Source: an uncultured Myxococcales bacterium
GTDB lineage: Bacteria > Myxococcota_A > UBA9042 > DTJE01
Length of the DNA stretch: 64,000 nt
Direction of reading: 5' to 3'
Assembly (NCBI GenBank): GCA_937975765.1
Contig: CALJUR010000048.1
Span: forward strand, 33,909 to 97,908
Each line of letters begins with the position of its first letter. Position 1 is the first letter of the stretch. Below, one piece after another: positions 1 through 8,976 of the stretch. The notes beneath the pieces were generated by a model that did no database searches, was not told where the DNA came from, and saw only the letters and a list, made by a program, of their open reading frames with translations. The position numbers and the translations under genes are program-made.

Positions 1-567
1 GAGGACGTCCTGCCCGCCCCGCAGGCGAACATGATCGCGGCGGTCGTCAACGGCCTGATGACCGGCGGCGAGCAGCCCTACCTGCTGTACGGCCTGGGCG
101 CCATCATCAGCCTCCTGGTCACGATGGCCGGCATGCCCACGCTGGCCTTCGCGCTGGGCATGTACCTGCCCATCAGCATCAACGCGGCCGTGCTGGCCGG
201 CGGATTCGTGTCGTGGCTGGTGTCGAAGTCGGGGAAGACGCCCGAAGAGCGCGAGGCCCGCAACAACCAGGGCATGCTGATCGCGTCGGGCATGATGGCC
301 GGCGCGGCGATCATCGGCATCGTGTCGGCCGTGCTGCGACTGGACTGGACGTCGTACGCGATCCGCTTCCTGTCGATCGGCGTGGACTACGAGGTGGCGG
401 AAGCGGCAGGCGGCGCGACGACGCTGAAGGAGACGGCCCAGGGCTGGTACGAGGGCTTCGGCGGCCAGATCCTGTCGCTGGGGATGTTCGTGGCGCTGAT
501 CGTCATCACCTTCCTGCTGGCCCGCTGGGGTGCGAAGATGCAGGAGCGCGAGGCCGGGTCGAAGTAG
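1..567 (+). CDS. OPT family oligopeptide/metal-complex transporter, C-terminal part (5' end outside window)
   Basis: The reading frame is open from the first base, so the gene starts before the window and only about the last 188 residues are visible. Four hydrophobic segments can be seen, with the stretch LPAPQANMIAAVV and then GMPTLAFALGMYLPI. Together they resemble the C-terminal end of OPT/YSL transporters, inner-membrane proteins that import oligopeptides or metal chelates with protons. A soluble loop (KTPEEREARNNQG) separates the last helices. The family call rests on motif resemblance; the substrate cannot be read. The GH92 lipoprotein starts 44 bp downstream, so the two may be co-transcribed. 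Confidence 0.75.
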   Translation, partial: EDVLPAPQANMIAAVVNGLMTGGEQPYLLYGLGAIISLLVTMAGMPTLAFALGMYLPISINAAVLAGGFVSWLVSKSGKTPEEREARNNQGMLIASGMMAGAAIIGIVSAVLRLDWTSYAIRFLSIGVDYEVAEAAGGATTLKETAQGWYEGFGGQILSLGMFVALIVITFLLARWGAKMQEREAGSK

Positions 568-611
568 CGGCCGGTTTCGGTATCGTATCGCGCCCGGGAC
601 GGGAGGACGGA

Positions 612-3170
612 ATGAGGACGTTCGTTGGCGGGTCTGCAGGGACCCTCTTCGCGGCGATGGCTTCCCTGGCGCTGGCGACGGCGGTCGCCTGCGGGGGATC
701 GAACGGCAAGGACACCGGCGCGCCGGACGCGGTCGACGTCGCGGACGTGCCGCAGGCCGACGTGCCGGACGAGCCCGCCGACGCCGAGGGGGACGCGCCC
801 GCGGACCTGCCGGGCGACGTTCCCGCCGACGAGGCCGCCGACGCCGCAGGGGACGCGCCCGCGGACGCCGACGACGTCCCCGACGCGGCCGACGTCCCCG
901 CGGAAACCGGCCCGGGCCTGGACGACCCGCCCTACACGCGCTGGGTGGACCCGTTCATCGGCACCGGCGGGCAGGCGTTCAACATCGGGTCGTCGCTGCC
1001 CGGCGCCACCGCCCCCTGGGGCATGGTCAAGGCCAGCCCGGACACGCACGGGCCCTACGGCGGCCCGCCCCCCGGCTTCCAGCACTGCGCGGGTTACTGG
1101 TACGACGACACGCGGTCCTACGGGATCACGCACACCCACATGCACGGGACCGGCGGCACCCACTACGGCAACCTGTCCGTCTTCCCGGCGACCGGCATGA
1201 CCGACGCGATGATCCCGAAGGACCAGCGCCTGATGCCCTTCACGCACCTGGACGAGGTGGCGCGGCCCGGGTACTACGCGATGTCGCTGGGGCGCCCCGG
1301 CGAGTACGAAGGCACGGGCTTCGCGCGCCACGAGGTGACGGCGACGACCCGCTGCGCGCACCACCGCATCCGGTTCACGAGCGGGGACGCGAGCGGCGCG
1401 GTCGTGCTGGACGCGGCGATGGGGCTGCTGGACGGGCGCTGCGGCGGCGGGGAGATCGTCGTGGATGCCGCGAACCGCACCTTCGAGGGGCGCAGCAACA
1501 ACGCGTCGGACGGCTTCGACCTGTTCTTCACGGGCCGGTTCGACCGCGAGATCGCGTCGTTCGGGACGTGGGTGGACGGGGCCGTGCAGGCGGGCCGCGC
1601 GCAGGTCACGGCGACGACCAACCCGTCGGAGTTCGGCGCGTGGGCGACGTTCGACACCGCCGCTGACCCGGTCGTGGAATTCCAGTTGTGCATCTCGTTC
1701 GTTTCGATCGAAAGCGCCCGCGGGAACCGGGACGCCGAGATGCCCGCCTTCGACTTCGACGGCACCGCGGCGGCGACGCTGGCGCAGTGGGAGGACGAGC
1801 TGGCGATCGTCGAGGTGCAGGGCGGAACGCAGGCGTCCAAGCGGAACTTCTACACCGCGCTGTACCACGTGATGCAGATGCCCACGATCTACAGCGACGT
1901 GGACGGGGCCTACCGGGGCTTCGACCAGCAGGTGCACCAGGCCGACGGCTGGACCTACTACTCGGACATGTCGCTGTGGGACACGTTCCGGACGCAGGTG
2001 CCGCTGATCACGCTGTTCTGGCCCGAGGTCCAGCGCGACCAGATGCGGTCGCTGGCCGCGATGACGGCGCAGGGGGGGTACGTGCCGAAGTGGCCGATGG
2101 CGACGCACGACACGGGCAGCATGCTGGGCGAGCACGCGGCGTCGGCGATGGGCGACGCGTACGTGAAGGGCATCACGGACCTGGACACGCCCGACTTCGG
2201 CCTGGATTCGTTCTACGAGGGCCTGAAGCGGACCGCGGACGGGCCGCTGCCGGGCGGGTCGTACGGCCGGCGCGACTGCATCGAGCAGTACCTGGAACTG
2301 GGGTACTGCCCGGCCGACGAGTCGGACGAGTCGGTGTCCTACACGATCGAGTACGCGTTCAACGACTTCTGCCTGGCGCGGATGGCGACCGGGATGGGGC
2401 GGGCCGACGACGCGGCGCGGTGGACGGAACGGGCCGGCTACTGGAAGAACCTGTGGAACGGGGAGTCGAACTTCCTGATGCCGCGCAACCGGGACGGGAC
2501 CTTCGTCGCCGCCGATCCGGACCTGTGGGACCTGGACAACCGCTACTACACGGAGGGGTCGGCGAGGCAGTGGTCCTGGTTCGTGCCGCACGACGAGGAC
2601 GGGTTGCGCCGGGCGTTCGACCCGGAAGACGAGGCCGCGGCGAACGCAGCCTTCATCGCGAAACTGGACGAGTTCTTCGTCAAGGCCGACGAGAACTTCG
2701 TGTTCGACCTGCCGTCGCAGTGGTTCTACCAGGGCAACGAGCCGGACATCCACGCGCCGCTCCTGTTCATCCGGGCGGGCCGGCCGGACCTGGCGCACCG
2801 GTGGGCGCGCTGGTCGCTGCAGATGAACTGGAAGGACACGTACGACGGCCTGTCGGGCAACGACGACGCCGGCACGATGGCGGCATGGTACGTGTTCGTG
2901 GCAATCGGGCTGTACCCTTGGCCGTGCTTCCCGGGGTACTACGTGACGGCGCCGTCGTTCGACCGGGCCGTCGTGCACCTGCCGGGCGGGAAGACGCTGA
3001 CGGTCGTGTCGGACGGCGCGGGCGGGGACGCCGGGTACGCCGGTTCGCCGACGTTCGCGGGACGGCCGGTGGATGGCTGGTGGATCCCGCACGACGACCT
3101 GGTCGAGGGCGGCACGCTGCAGATGACGATGTCGAAGGACCCGCCGCCGGCTGCTCGCGGCGCGCGGTAG
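612..3170 (+). CDS. Glycoside hydrolase family 92 (alpha-mannosidase-type) lipoprotein
   Basis: The 852-residue product is a probable surface or periplasmic exo-alpha-mannosidase of family GH92, a calcium-dependent inverting enzyme family. A signal peptide ends in a lipobox at Cys27. An Asp/Ala/Pro-rich linker of about 80 residues follows, then the catalytic region from about residue 108 to the end. Family landmarks are VDPFIGTGG, LPGATAPWGMVKASPDT, GITHTHMHGTGG, YYSDMSLWDTFR, GNEPDIHAPLLF and YDGLSGNDDAGTMAAWYVF. The frame is open further upstream, but the ATG at 612 follows a GGGAGGACGGA ribosome site and begins the signal peptide. The mannose specificity is inferred from the family. Confidence 0.92.
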   Translation: MRTFVGGSAGTLFAAMASLALATAVACGGSNGKDTGAPDAVDVADVPQADVPDEPADAEGDAPADLPGDVPADEAADAAGDAPADADDVPDAADVPAETGPGLDDPPYTRWVDPFIGTGGQAFNIGSSLPGATAPWGMVKASPDTHGPYGGPPPGFQHCAGYWYDDTRSYGITHTHMHGTGGTHYGNLSVFPATGMTDAMIPKDQRLMPFTHLDEVARPGYYAMSLGRPGEYEGTGFARHEVTATTRCAHHRIRFTSGDASGAVVLDAAMGLLDGRCGGGEIVVDAANRTFEGRSNNASDGFDLFFTGRFDREIASFGTWVDGAVQAGRAQVTATTNPSEFGAWATFDTAADPVVEFQLCISFVSIESARGNRDAEMPAFDFDGTAAATLAQWEDELAIVEVQGGTQASKRNFYTALYHVMQMPTIYSDVDGAYRGFDQQVHQADGWTYYSDMSLWDTFRTQVPLITLFWPEVQRDQMRSLAAMTAQGGYVPKWPMATHDTGSMLGEHAASAMGDAYVKGITDLDTPDFGLDSFYEGLKRTADGPLPGGSYGRRDCIEQYLELGYCPADESDESVSYTIEYAFNDFCLARMATGMGRADDAARWTERAGYWKNLWNGESNFLMPRNRDGTFVAADPDLWDLDNRYYTEGSARQWSWFVPHDEDGLRRAFDPEDEAAANAAFIAKLDEFFVKADENFVFDLPSQWFYQGNEPDIHAPLLFIRAGRPDLAHRWARWSLQMNWKDTYDGLSGNDDAGTMAAWYVFVAIGLYPWPCFPGYYVTAPSFDRAVVHLPGGKTLTVVSDGAGGDAGYAGSPTFAGRPVDGWWIPHDDLVEGGTLQMTMSKDPPPAARGAR

Positions 3171-3255
3171 GCCCCCCGCCCGCGCCGGATCCCGGCCACC
3201 CCCGGATCGCCCCGCCCGTGGTACCCTCGCCGCGTCCCCTGCCGGGAGCCGGTCG

Positions 3256-4650
3256 ATGAAGACGCTCGCCTCGTTCGCACCCGTCGCTGCCGCGGTGGCG
3301 GTCCTTGCCTTCCTGCCGATCACGGCCTGCGGGGGTTCGTCGTCGAACGACGACGCCGTGACCGACACCGATGTCGCGGCGGAGGTGCCCGCGGACGCTG
3401 TCGAGGAGGCCGTGGCCGACGTGCCGGGCGACCTTCCGGGGGAACTGCCCGCCGACCTGCCGCACGAGGCCGCTTCGGACGCCGCGGATCTGCCTGCCGA
3501 TTTCCCGGTCGACGTGGCGCAGGAGACCACCGACGCGATCGACTACGACTACCGGCCGCCGCTGCTGACCCCGGCGCAGATCGGGTACCGGTCGGTGACG
3601 GGACCGTGGCTTGGTTCCGTCATCTACTTCAACACCTGGAGCATGGACGGCGTGAAGCCCGACGACATCCGGATGGTGACCCCCGACGGCGCCGCCAGGG
3701 CGATCCGGCTGCAGGCAGACCGCGTGTGGACCTTCGGGGTCGCGCCCGACGGACGCATCGCCTTCGCGTCCGCCGACCCGCTGAAGGCGACGAACTACCC
3801 GGACCTGGAGTACCTGGGCGACGCCATCCAGTACACGTTCCTGGTACGGCCCGGCGAGGATCCGGTGCAGGTGTCCAACGGGCGCGTCAACGATGAGTGC
3901 CACGCCTTCCTGCCCGACGGCAGGACGCTGGTGATGTGCCGGCGCGGTCACCTGCGGCGCGTGGGCGACGACTACCTGAACGACCCGTACCGCGTGGTCA
4001 AGGTGGACCTGGACAGCGGGGACGAGACGTTCCTGTCGCCGCTGGTCGACCTGCAGCACGACCTGAACCCGAACTGGCGGCAGGACGGCCGGCTGGTGTT
4101 CATGCGGCAGTGGGCGGACACGCTGGACACCGCGCTGTACACGATGGACGTGGACGGCGGGGTCCCCGCGATGCTGCTGGAGGGGGCGTTCCGGCCGTCG
4201 ATCTCGGAGGACGGCAAGGTGATGTGGTTCCGGAAGAGCGGCGTCACGGGCTGGTGGAAGTCGCCGGCGGACCAGCCCGGAGCGGGCGCGGTCGTCGAAT
4301 TGCTGCAGGGCAACCTGGTGGCGGGCGTCACCCCTTCTCCCGACGGCTCGCAGGTCGTGTACGAGGTGTCCGACAACCCGAACAACTGCACCGACCTGTG
4401 GGTCGCGGACGCGGCCGACGGCTTCCAGAACCCCCGCCAGTTGGTCGATTGCGACGCCGCGCACGACCACGTCTTCATCAGCAACGTCCGCTGGGTGAAC
4501 TCGACGGTGGGCGACGTTCCGCAGCCGACGCCCGAGGCGGTCGAGGCGGCCGACGAGCCGGTGGCGGAGGCGACCGACGAGCCGGCGGTGGAGGCCGCGG
4601 AGATCGAGGACGCCGCCGAGCCGTCGCCCGAGGTCGCGCCCGGAACCTGA
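3256..4650 (+). CDS. Lipoprotein with TolB/PD40-type beta-propeller repeats
   Basis: This is a 464-residue secreted lipoprotein: a signal peptide ends at Cys25 (PITAC), followed by an acidic linker rich in ADLP/ADVP units to about residue 95. The body contains repeated blades such as VAPDGRIAFASADP, CHAFLPDGRTLVMCRRG, QDGRLVFMRQW, MDVDGG and PSPDGSQVVYEVSDN. These resemble the WD40-like PD40 repeats of TolB-type propellers, which usually bind proteins or ligands rather than catalyse. The last 40 residues are a Pro/Glu/Ala-rich tail. The start at 3256 follows GGGAGCCGGTCG. The ligand is unknown. It lies 85 bp after the GH92 gene on the same strand. Confidence 0.8.
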   Translation: MKTLASFAPVAAAVAVLAFLPITACGGSSSNDDAVTDTDVAAEVPADAVEEAVADVPGDLPGELPADLPHEAASDAADLPADFPVDVAQETTDAIDYDYRPPLLTPAQIGYRSVTGPWLGSVIYFNTWSMDGVKPDDIRMVTPDGAARAIRLQADRVWTFGVAPDGRIAFASADPLKATNYPDLEYLGDAIQYTFLVRPGEDPVQVSNGRVNDECHAFLPDGRTLVMCRRGHLRRVGDDYLNDPYRVVKVDLDSGDETFLSPLVDLQHDLNPNWRQDGRLVFMRQWADTLDTALYTMDVDGGVPAMLLEGAFRPSISEDGKVMWFRKSGVTGWWKSPADQPGAGAVVELLQGNLVAGVTPSPDGSQVVYEVSDNPNNCTDLWVADAADGFQNPRQLVDCDAAHDHVFISNVRWVNSTVGDVPQPTPEAVEAADEPVAEATDEPAVEAAEIEDAAEPSPEVAPGT

Positions 4651-4707
4651 AGCACGCGCCCTGCCCTTGACGGGCCGTCCGAGGCCTGCCTGCACCGGAG
4701 GTCCTTC

Positions 4708-5079
4708 ATGCCCCGCCTGATCGAGTCCCCGGTGGTCATCCAGGCCGCCGGCAACCCGCCCAAGACCATCCGGGAGTTCGTGGGCGGGCCCAGCACGGGC
4801 ACCCGCGAGGTCAGCGTTGCCCGCATGGTGTCGCCGTCCGGCTGGAGCGAGCCCGGCCAGCGCCCGGAGTTCGCCGAGGTCAGCGTCGTGCTGCGCGGCA
4901 TGCTTCGGGTGGAGTTCGAGGGGGGCGCGATGGACGTGCACGCCGGCCAGGCCGTGATGACGGCCCCCGGCGAGTGGATCCGGTACGGCACCCCCGGCCC
5001 CGAGGGCGCCGAGTACGTCGCAGTCTGCCTGCCCGCCTTCAGCCCCGAGACCGTGCACCGGGACGCGACGGCCCTCTGA
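4708..5079 (+). CDS. Small cupin-domain protein
   Basis: The 123-residue product has one cupin barrel covering most of its length. Motif 1 is seen around EFAEVSVVLRGMLRVEFEGG and motif 2 around HAGQAVMTAPGEWIRYGTPGPEGAEYV. The usual HxH metal pair is missing in motif 1, where FAEVS stands instead, so metal binding is doubtful. No signal peptide is present, so it should be cytoplasmic. The start at 4708 follows a CCGGAGG ribosome site. It lies 57 bp downstream of the propeller lipoprotein and converges on the DsrE gene. The exact role is unknown. Confidence 0.75.
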   Translation: MPRLIESPVVIQAAGNPPKTIREFVGGPSTGTREVSVARMVSPSGWSEPGQRPEFAEVSVVLRGMLRVEFEGGAMDVHAGQAVMTAPGEWIRYGTPGPEGAEYVAVCLPAFSPETVHRDATAL

Positions 5080-5118
5080 CGGGGTGCACGGGGTCCGCCG
5101 CCGGTCGTCGCGCCGGGT

Positions 5119-5472
5119 TCAGAACACCAGGACGCGGTCCGCCGCCAGCGTGGCCTCGGACAGTTCGTCCAGCGAGCTGCGCCGGCAACCTTCCTGCAGT
5201 TCGGCTTCCGTCATCCCGCGGGCGTCCATGCAGGTCCCGCACAGCAGCACCCGGCCTTTGCGGCCCAGCAGCCCCTTCAGCATCCTTTCGAGGTTGTAGT
5301 ACCCGTTCGGCGTCTTCTGGCCGGTCCTGGCTGTGGCCACGGCATCCCCCATCAGGAACACCGTCACCTCCTCTGCCGCCTGCAGTTTCAGCAGGTTCGC
5401 CGCCAGCCGGATGCCGTTGTAGGTCCGCTCGGTCCCGTAGGGCGGGTCGTTCAAGATGAACAAGGTCTTCAC
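5119..5472 (-). CDS. DsrE/DsrF-like family protein
   Basis: The 117-residue cytoplasmic protein covers a complete DsrE fold: VKTLFILNDPPYGTER at the N-terminus, VTVFLMGDAV in the middle, then LCGTCMDARG and a C-terminal AADRVLVF strand. Proteins of this family take part in sulfur relay or carry out small redox tasks through the central cysteines; both cysteines of the CGTC motif are present. The frame extends upstream, but the GTG at 5472 sits behind AGGGAGGACCGC and starts the first beta strand. It is transcribed away from the ModE-like gene. The sulfur partner is not visible. Confidence 0.85.
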   Translation of the reverse strand: MKTLFILNDPPYGTERTYNGIRLAANLLKLQAAEEVTVFLMGDAVATARTGQKTPNGYYNLERMLKGLLGRKGRVLLCGTCMDARGMTEAELQEGCRRSSLDELSEATLAADRVLVF

Positions 5473-5597
5473 GCGGTCCTCCCTGTCAGGTCTGCGAATC
5501 GTGCCCGGCGACGCCCGCCGGTCCGTCCCTGGATCCACCTTTCACCTGTGCCTGTCAAGCGGCCGGCAGGGGGGGCGTTTCGCCGGAAGCCTCCCGG

Positions 5598-5626
5598 TTG
5601 CATGGCCTGCATGATGCCGGTACAAC
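5598..5626 (+). promoter_or_regulatory. Putative sigma70-type promoter for the ModE-like gene
   Basis: TTGCAT and TACAAC are separated by 17 bp. The TACAAC box lies 80 bp upstream of the ATG at 5706. The match is moderate and based on spacing and position only; no operator-like palindrome resembling the one at 11375 is seen here. Confidence 0.35.
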
Positions 5627-5705
5627 GTGACCATGCAGGATGGGCGTTTGCCTTCCGGCACACGACGGGTCCCTTCGGGCACTCCTTCGACGGGGAAGGT
5701 GGGGA

Positions 5706-6086
5706 ATGGAAGCGAGGAAGGAGCGACGGGCCGCAGCGGGCATCGGGCCGCAGGTCCGCGCGAGGGCGTGGATCGAGTGGGAGGGCCAGGCGTTCATCGG
5801 ACCGGGGCGCGCCGCGCTGCTGGATGGCGTGCGCCAGCATGGGTCGATCGCGAAGGCCGCACAGGACGTGGGGGTGTCGTACCGCACGGCGTGGAAGTGG
5901 ATCGGCATCATGAACCGGGCGGCGCGGCATCCCCTGGTACAGGCGGCCCCGGGCGGGCGCGGGGGAGGACACGCCAGCCTGACGCCGACGGGCGTGGCGG
6001 CGCTGGAGGCGCAACACCGGCTGGCAAGGGACCTGGACGCATTCGTGGAACGGATGAACCGGGAACTGGCGAAGCTGCAATTGTAG
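5706..6086 (+). CDS. ModE-type winged-helix regulator lacking the molybdate-binding domains
   Basis: The 126-residue product holds a single winged helix-turn-helix of the ModE N-terminal type, with landmarks FIGPGRAALLDGVRQHGSIAKAAQDVGVSYRTAWKWI and a wing near GGGHASLTPTG. ModE proteins repress molybdate uptake genes and activate molybdoenzyme genes. The two C-terminal TOBE (MOP) domains that bind molybdate in full-length ModE are missing, so any ligand sensing must be elsewhere or absent. The ATG at 5706 is preferred over an upstream one because the conserved domain begins soon after it. The gene converges on the TonB/ECF operon, whose promoter carries a ModE-like operator. Its TAG stop lies in a GC palindrome. 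Confidence 0.8.
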   Translation: MEARKERRAAAGIGPQVRARAWIEWEGQAFIGPGRAALLDGVRQHGSIAKAAQDVGVSYRTAWKWIGIMNRAARHPLVQAAPGGRGGGHASLTPTGVAALEAQHRLARDLDAFVERMNRELAKLQL

Positions 6087-6158
6087 GGTGGGACCCCCGT
6101 GCCCCGCCATTCTGGCGTACCGGTCGAGAAAGGCGGGGGACGGGGCCCCCGCCCTACA
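6082..6158. repeat. Two facing copies of the dispersed GC-rich palindrome
   Basis: Copies lie at 6082-6108 (degenerate, forward) and 6132-6158 (reverse) between two converging genes. The family consensus begins TGTAGGGCGGGGGCCCCGTC and ends CCCCGCC, and each copy can fold into a strong hairpin. The TAG in the TGTAGGG edge provides the stop codon of the ModE-like gene (6084-6086) and, on the other strand, of the TrmO-FmdE gene (6154-6156). Confidence 0.85.
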
Positions 6159-6972
6159 GCCGAACGAAGCCGTCGGCGATCCAGCGGGACGGGTCGCCCG
6201 CGAAGACGGCGTCGCAGCCGTCGCGCAGGTCCAGCGCCAGGGTGCGGCCCTCGAACGAGAACAGGAACCGCGGCGCGCCCGGCGCCGTCGCGATCGCCAC
6301 GCGCCCCGACGCGAACGTCCCCCCCATCAGCCCGATCACCGCGTCCAGCGAGGCGTCACAGGCGACCACGCAGGCCGACAGGCGCGGGTCACGCGCGTCC
6401 GCGTCGAACTCCCGGATCGCCGCGAAGACCGCCGCCAGCCCGGCCATCGCCCCCGGCGGCACCGGCACCGGACCCAGGTGGTTGTCCAGGTCGCGCCGCA
6501 GGAACGACGCCAGCAGCGCGTCCGGGATCGCCGACTGCCGCACCCTCTTCACCGTCCGCGCGCCAAAGACGCCGTCCCACCCGGGGTTGTAGGTCTTCAG
6601 GTCCACCAGCGGCGTGCCGTCCACCAGGTCCAGGTGGTCCACGAACAGCCGCAACCCCTCGCGGCGCAGCAGCGGCACCACGCTGACGGACACGGGATTG
6701 GGCCGGTCCGGCGACCGCGTCGCGAACACCCCCTGCAGCGGGGCGTCCGGGTCGATCCGCCGAGGGCGCGCCACCCGCACGGAACGGTCGGCCCGGTGCA
6801 GCCACGCCAGCACGACGATGTGCGACGACCGCTCGATGCCGTCCAGCGCGGTCCCGCAGTCCGGGAAGACCTCCAGCACCGCCGGTCCGCCACCCAGGGG
6901 AATCGCCTCGCGGCTCGAATGGGGGCCGTGCACGATGCCGATCGGTTCCAGCACCAGGTCCGGGGCGCTCAT
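6154..6972 (-). CDS. trmO: TrmO/TsaA-type domain fused to an FmdE-like domain
   Basis: The 272-residue product starts with a TsaA/TrmO domain (about residues 5-140; landmarks LEPIGIVHGP, GIERSSHIVVLAWLHRADR, GVFATRSPDRPNPVSVS, DLKTYNP). TrmO methylates N6-threonylcarbamoyl-adenosine 37 in some tRNAs using S-adenosylmethionine. From about residue 165 a second domain follows (CDASLDAVIGLMGGTFASGR, then FLFSFEGRTLALDLR). It resembles FmdE, the small protein named after the molybdenum formylmethanofuran dehydrogenase operon. The start ATG overlaps the stop of the TonB receptor gene as ATGA, so translation is probably coupled. Placement in a ModE-box operon suggests a Mo/W-linked role rather than tRNA housekeeping; that is inference. 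Confidence 0.8.
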   Translation of the reverse strand: MSAPDLVLEPIGIVHGPHSSREAIPLGGGPAVLEVFPDCGTALDGIERSSHIVVLAWLHRADRSVRVARPRRIDPDAPLQGVFATRSPDRPNPVSVSVVPLLRREGLRLFVDHLDLVDGTPLVDLKTYNPGWDGVFGARTVKRVRQSAIPDALLASFLRRDLDNHLGPVPVPPGAMAGLAAVFAAIREFDADARDPRLSACVVACDASLDAVIGLMGGTFASGRVAIATAPGAPRFLFSFEGRTLALDLRDGCDAVFAGDPSRWIADGFVRL

Positions 6973-8960
6973 TCCTTCTCCCCGCCGGGCGGGGCCGGCT
7001 GCGCCGACGCGATGCGAAAGCGCGCGCCCAGCCACACCTGGCGTCCGGGGTCGGGAAAACCGTACTCGCTCTGCACGTCCGAGTCCAGCAGGTTGGTCAC
7101 GCGCGCCCACAGTTCCAGCCAGGCGGCGGGACGGAGGTCCAGGCGTGCATCCCAGGTCGCGGCGGTCGGCAGGCGCGACCACGCGCGCGTCTCGGGGTCC
7201 TGGTAGTCGCGCGGCCCGACCACGCGGACCTGGGAGGACAGTTCCAGCCACGCCGCCGGGATCCAGGCGATTTGCGCCGTCGCCTTGTGCGCCGGGCGGT
7301 ACGGCAGCGTGGCATGCTGCACGCCGGAATCGGTGCGGCGCGCGTGCAGGAACGAGTAAGCGGCGCGAGCCTCCAGCCACCGCCACGGCCGCAGTTCCAC
7401 CCCGGCCTCGCAGCCGGCCATCCGGGCGTGCCCGACGTTCTGCAACTGGTCGATCCCCTGCCCCAGCGCGACCCGGTCGATCAGGTCCGCGACCTCGGCG
7501 TCGTATCCCCCGGCCGTCAGCGTCAGCCAACGCCAGGGCCGCGCCGACACGTCCAGGCCGACGTGCCAGGCCGACTCCGGCGACAGCGCGGGGTTCGGCT
7601 TGCGGAAGCTCTGCGCCTCCGAGAAGCGCTCCTTCAGCGACGCGAACCGCGTGCGCCGCGCGGCGGTGACCTTCACGGCCAGCCCGCCGACCGGCGACCA
7701 CCGCACCGAGGCCAGCGGGCCCCAGCCCACGCGGGTGGCGGCGTCGTTGGTCGGAAGGTCGCCGGGGACCTCCACGTCGACCTGCATCCCGGTCAGCGCC
7801 TGCCAGTGGCGCCCGAAGGCGGCCTCGACCTCGGGCGCGGCCGTGACCAGCGTGCGCGAATACGTGCGCGTGTCCATGCCCGGCCCGGGGTCGTCCCGGT
7901 GGCGCTCGTGCTGGGCGCCCGCCCACAACCGCACGTCGATCGTGACGTCCCGCGCGGCATCGATGCCGTACCGCAGCCGGGCCCGCCCCCCGAACTGCTG
8001 GTCGCGGTACCTCGAATGGAAGGCCCGGGCGCTGGCCTGCGTCGCGTACGTCCCGTCGTCGTAGCCGTCCAGCAGGTTCTCGTAGAGGCGCGCGTAGACC
8101 ATCTCGTCCATGCCCAGGCGGCCCGCGGTCCCCTCGTGCGCCAGCGACACGCCGAAGACACGCCAGTCCGTGAAGCGCCAGTAGCGCGGCAGGAGGTCCC
8201 GGGTGGACGGCGGCACCCCGCGCTCGCCGTCCAGCACCAGCAGGCCCACCCGGACGTCGTGGCCGTTCGCGACCCGCACGCGCAGGCCGCCGCCGCCGTG
8301 CACGCGCCGGGCGTCGCTGTTCAGGCGGTTGCCGCCGGGCTGGTTCCCGGTGGGGGTGTACGCCTGCGACAGGGGCCAGGGCGAGGCCTGGTCCAGCCCG
8401 CCGAACACCTGCCAGGCCACGCGCCCCGCCTGCATCGAGTGGTAGCCGGCCAGCCGGTAGGTGGAGTCGTTGCGGGACTCGGTGACGATCTCCAGCAGCG
8501 GCCCCTCGCCGGGCAGGCGCGTGACCAGGTTGACCGCGCCGCCCAGGCCGTTCGGGCCGTAGACGACCGACCCCGGTCCCTTCACGACGGTGACGTGGTC
8601 GACCAGTTCGGCGGGCACCATGCCCAGGTCCAGTTGGCCGTCGTAGGGGATGTAGGCAGGCGCCCCGTCGATCAGCACGGCGGTCTGCCGCTGGTCGAAA
8701 CCGCGCAGGCTGAAGATGCGCTCGCCGCGGGAACCGGTCGTCGCGTGGACGGAGGTCTGCGACTCCAGGACCTCGGCCGCGGTGCGGGCGCCCTCGCGCT
8801 CGATCCGGGCGCGCGGGATGCGGTCGATGTCCGGGTCGGGCGGCAGCGACGGGTCGGCGACCACGACGGTCTCGCTGGCGGACTCGGGGGTCGCGCCCAT
8901 CGCGCAGACCGCCAGGACGCAGAACGCCCCGCGGACCGCCGCTCGCCGCCCCCCGCTCAT
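6969..8960 (-). CDS. TonB-dependent outer-membrane receptor
   Basis: This 663-residue protein has an N-terminal signal sequence, a plug domain at about residues 45-155 (IPRARIEREGARTAAEVL, FSLRGFDQRQTAVLIDGAPAY, VTVVKGPGSVVYGPNGLGGAVNLVT) and a beta-barrel with alternating strands to the end (ARFRIA). Such receptors import scarce chelates, vitamins or metal complexes across the outer membrane with TonB energy. It is fourth in an operon behind an ECF-like membrane protein, an EcfT/NTPase fusion and a lipoprotein, and overlaps the TrmO-FmdE gene by 4 bp. No TonB/ExbBD genes are in the window. The substrate is unknown; the ModE-like operator upstream points to Mo or W compounds. Confidence 0.9.
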   Translation of the reverse strand: MSGGRRAAVRGAFCVLAVCAMGATPESASETVVVADPSLPPDPDIDRIPRARIEREGARTAAEVLESQTSVHATTGSRGERIFSLRGFDQRQTAVLIDGAPAYIPYDGQLDLGMVPAELVDHVTVVKGPGSVVYGPNGLGGAVNLVTRLPGEGPLLEIVTESRNDSTYRLAGYHSMQAGRVAWQVFGGLDQASPWPLSQAYTPTGNQPGGNRLNSDARRVHGGGGLRVRVANGHDVRVGLLVLDGERGVPPSTRDLLPRYWRFTDWRVFGVSLAHEGTAGRLGMDEMVYARLYENLLDGYDDGTYATQASARAFHSRYRDQQFGGRARLRYGIDAARDVTIDVRLWAGAQHERHRDDPGPGMDTRTYSRTLVTAAPEVEAAFGRHWQALTGMQVDVEVPGDLPTNDAATRVGWGPLASVRWSPVGGLAVKVTAARRTRFASLKERFSEAQSFRKPNPALSPESAWHVGLDVSARPWRWLTLTAGGYDAEVADLIDRVALGQGIDQLQNVGHARMAGCEAGVELRPWRWLEARAAYSFLHARRTDSGVQHATLPYRPAHKATAQIAWIPAAWLELSSQVRVVGPRDYQDPETRAWSRLPTAATWDARLDLRPAAWLELWARVTNLLDSDVQSEYGFPDPGRQVWLGARFRIASAQPAPPGGEKE

Positions 8961-8976
8961 ACGGTGCCGTCCCCCC

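Noticed and set aside
387..3530. Very long minus-strand open frame opposite the GH92 gene
   Set aside because: It is antisense to a clear GH92 gene, has an Arg-rich composition typical of a shadow frame in high-GC DNA, and shows no family motif.
6132..6158. GC palindromes as Rho-independent terminators
   Set aside because: None has a downstream run of T residues, and several lie upstream of starts inside operons, so a general terminator role is not supported.
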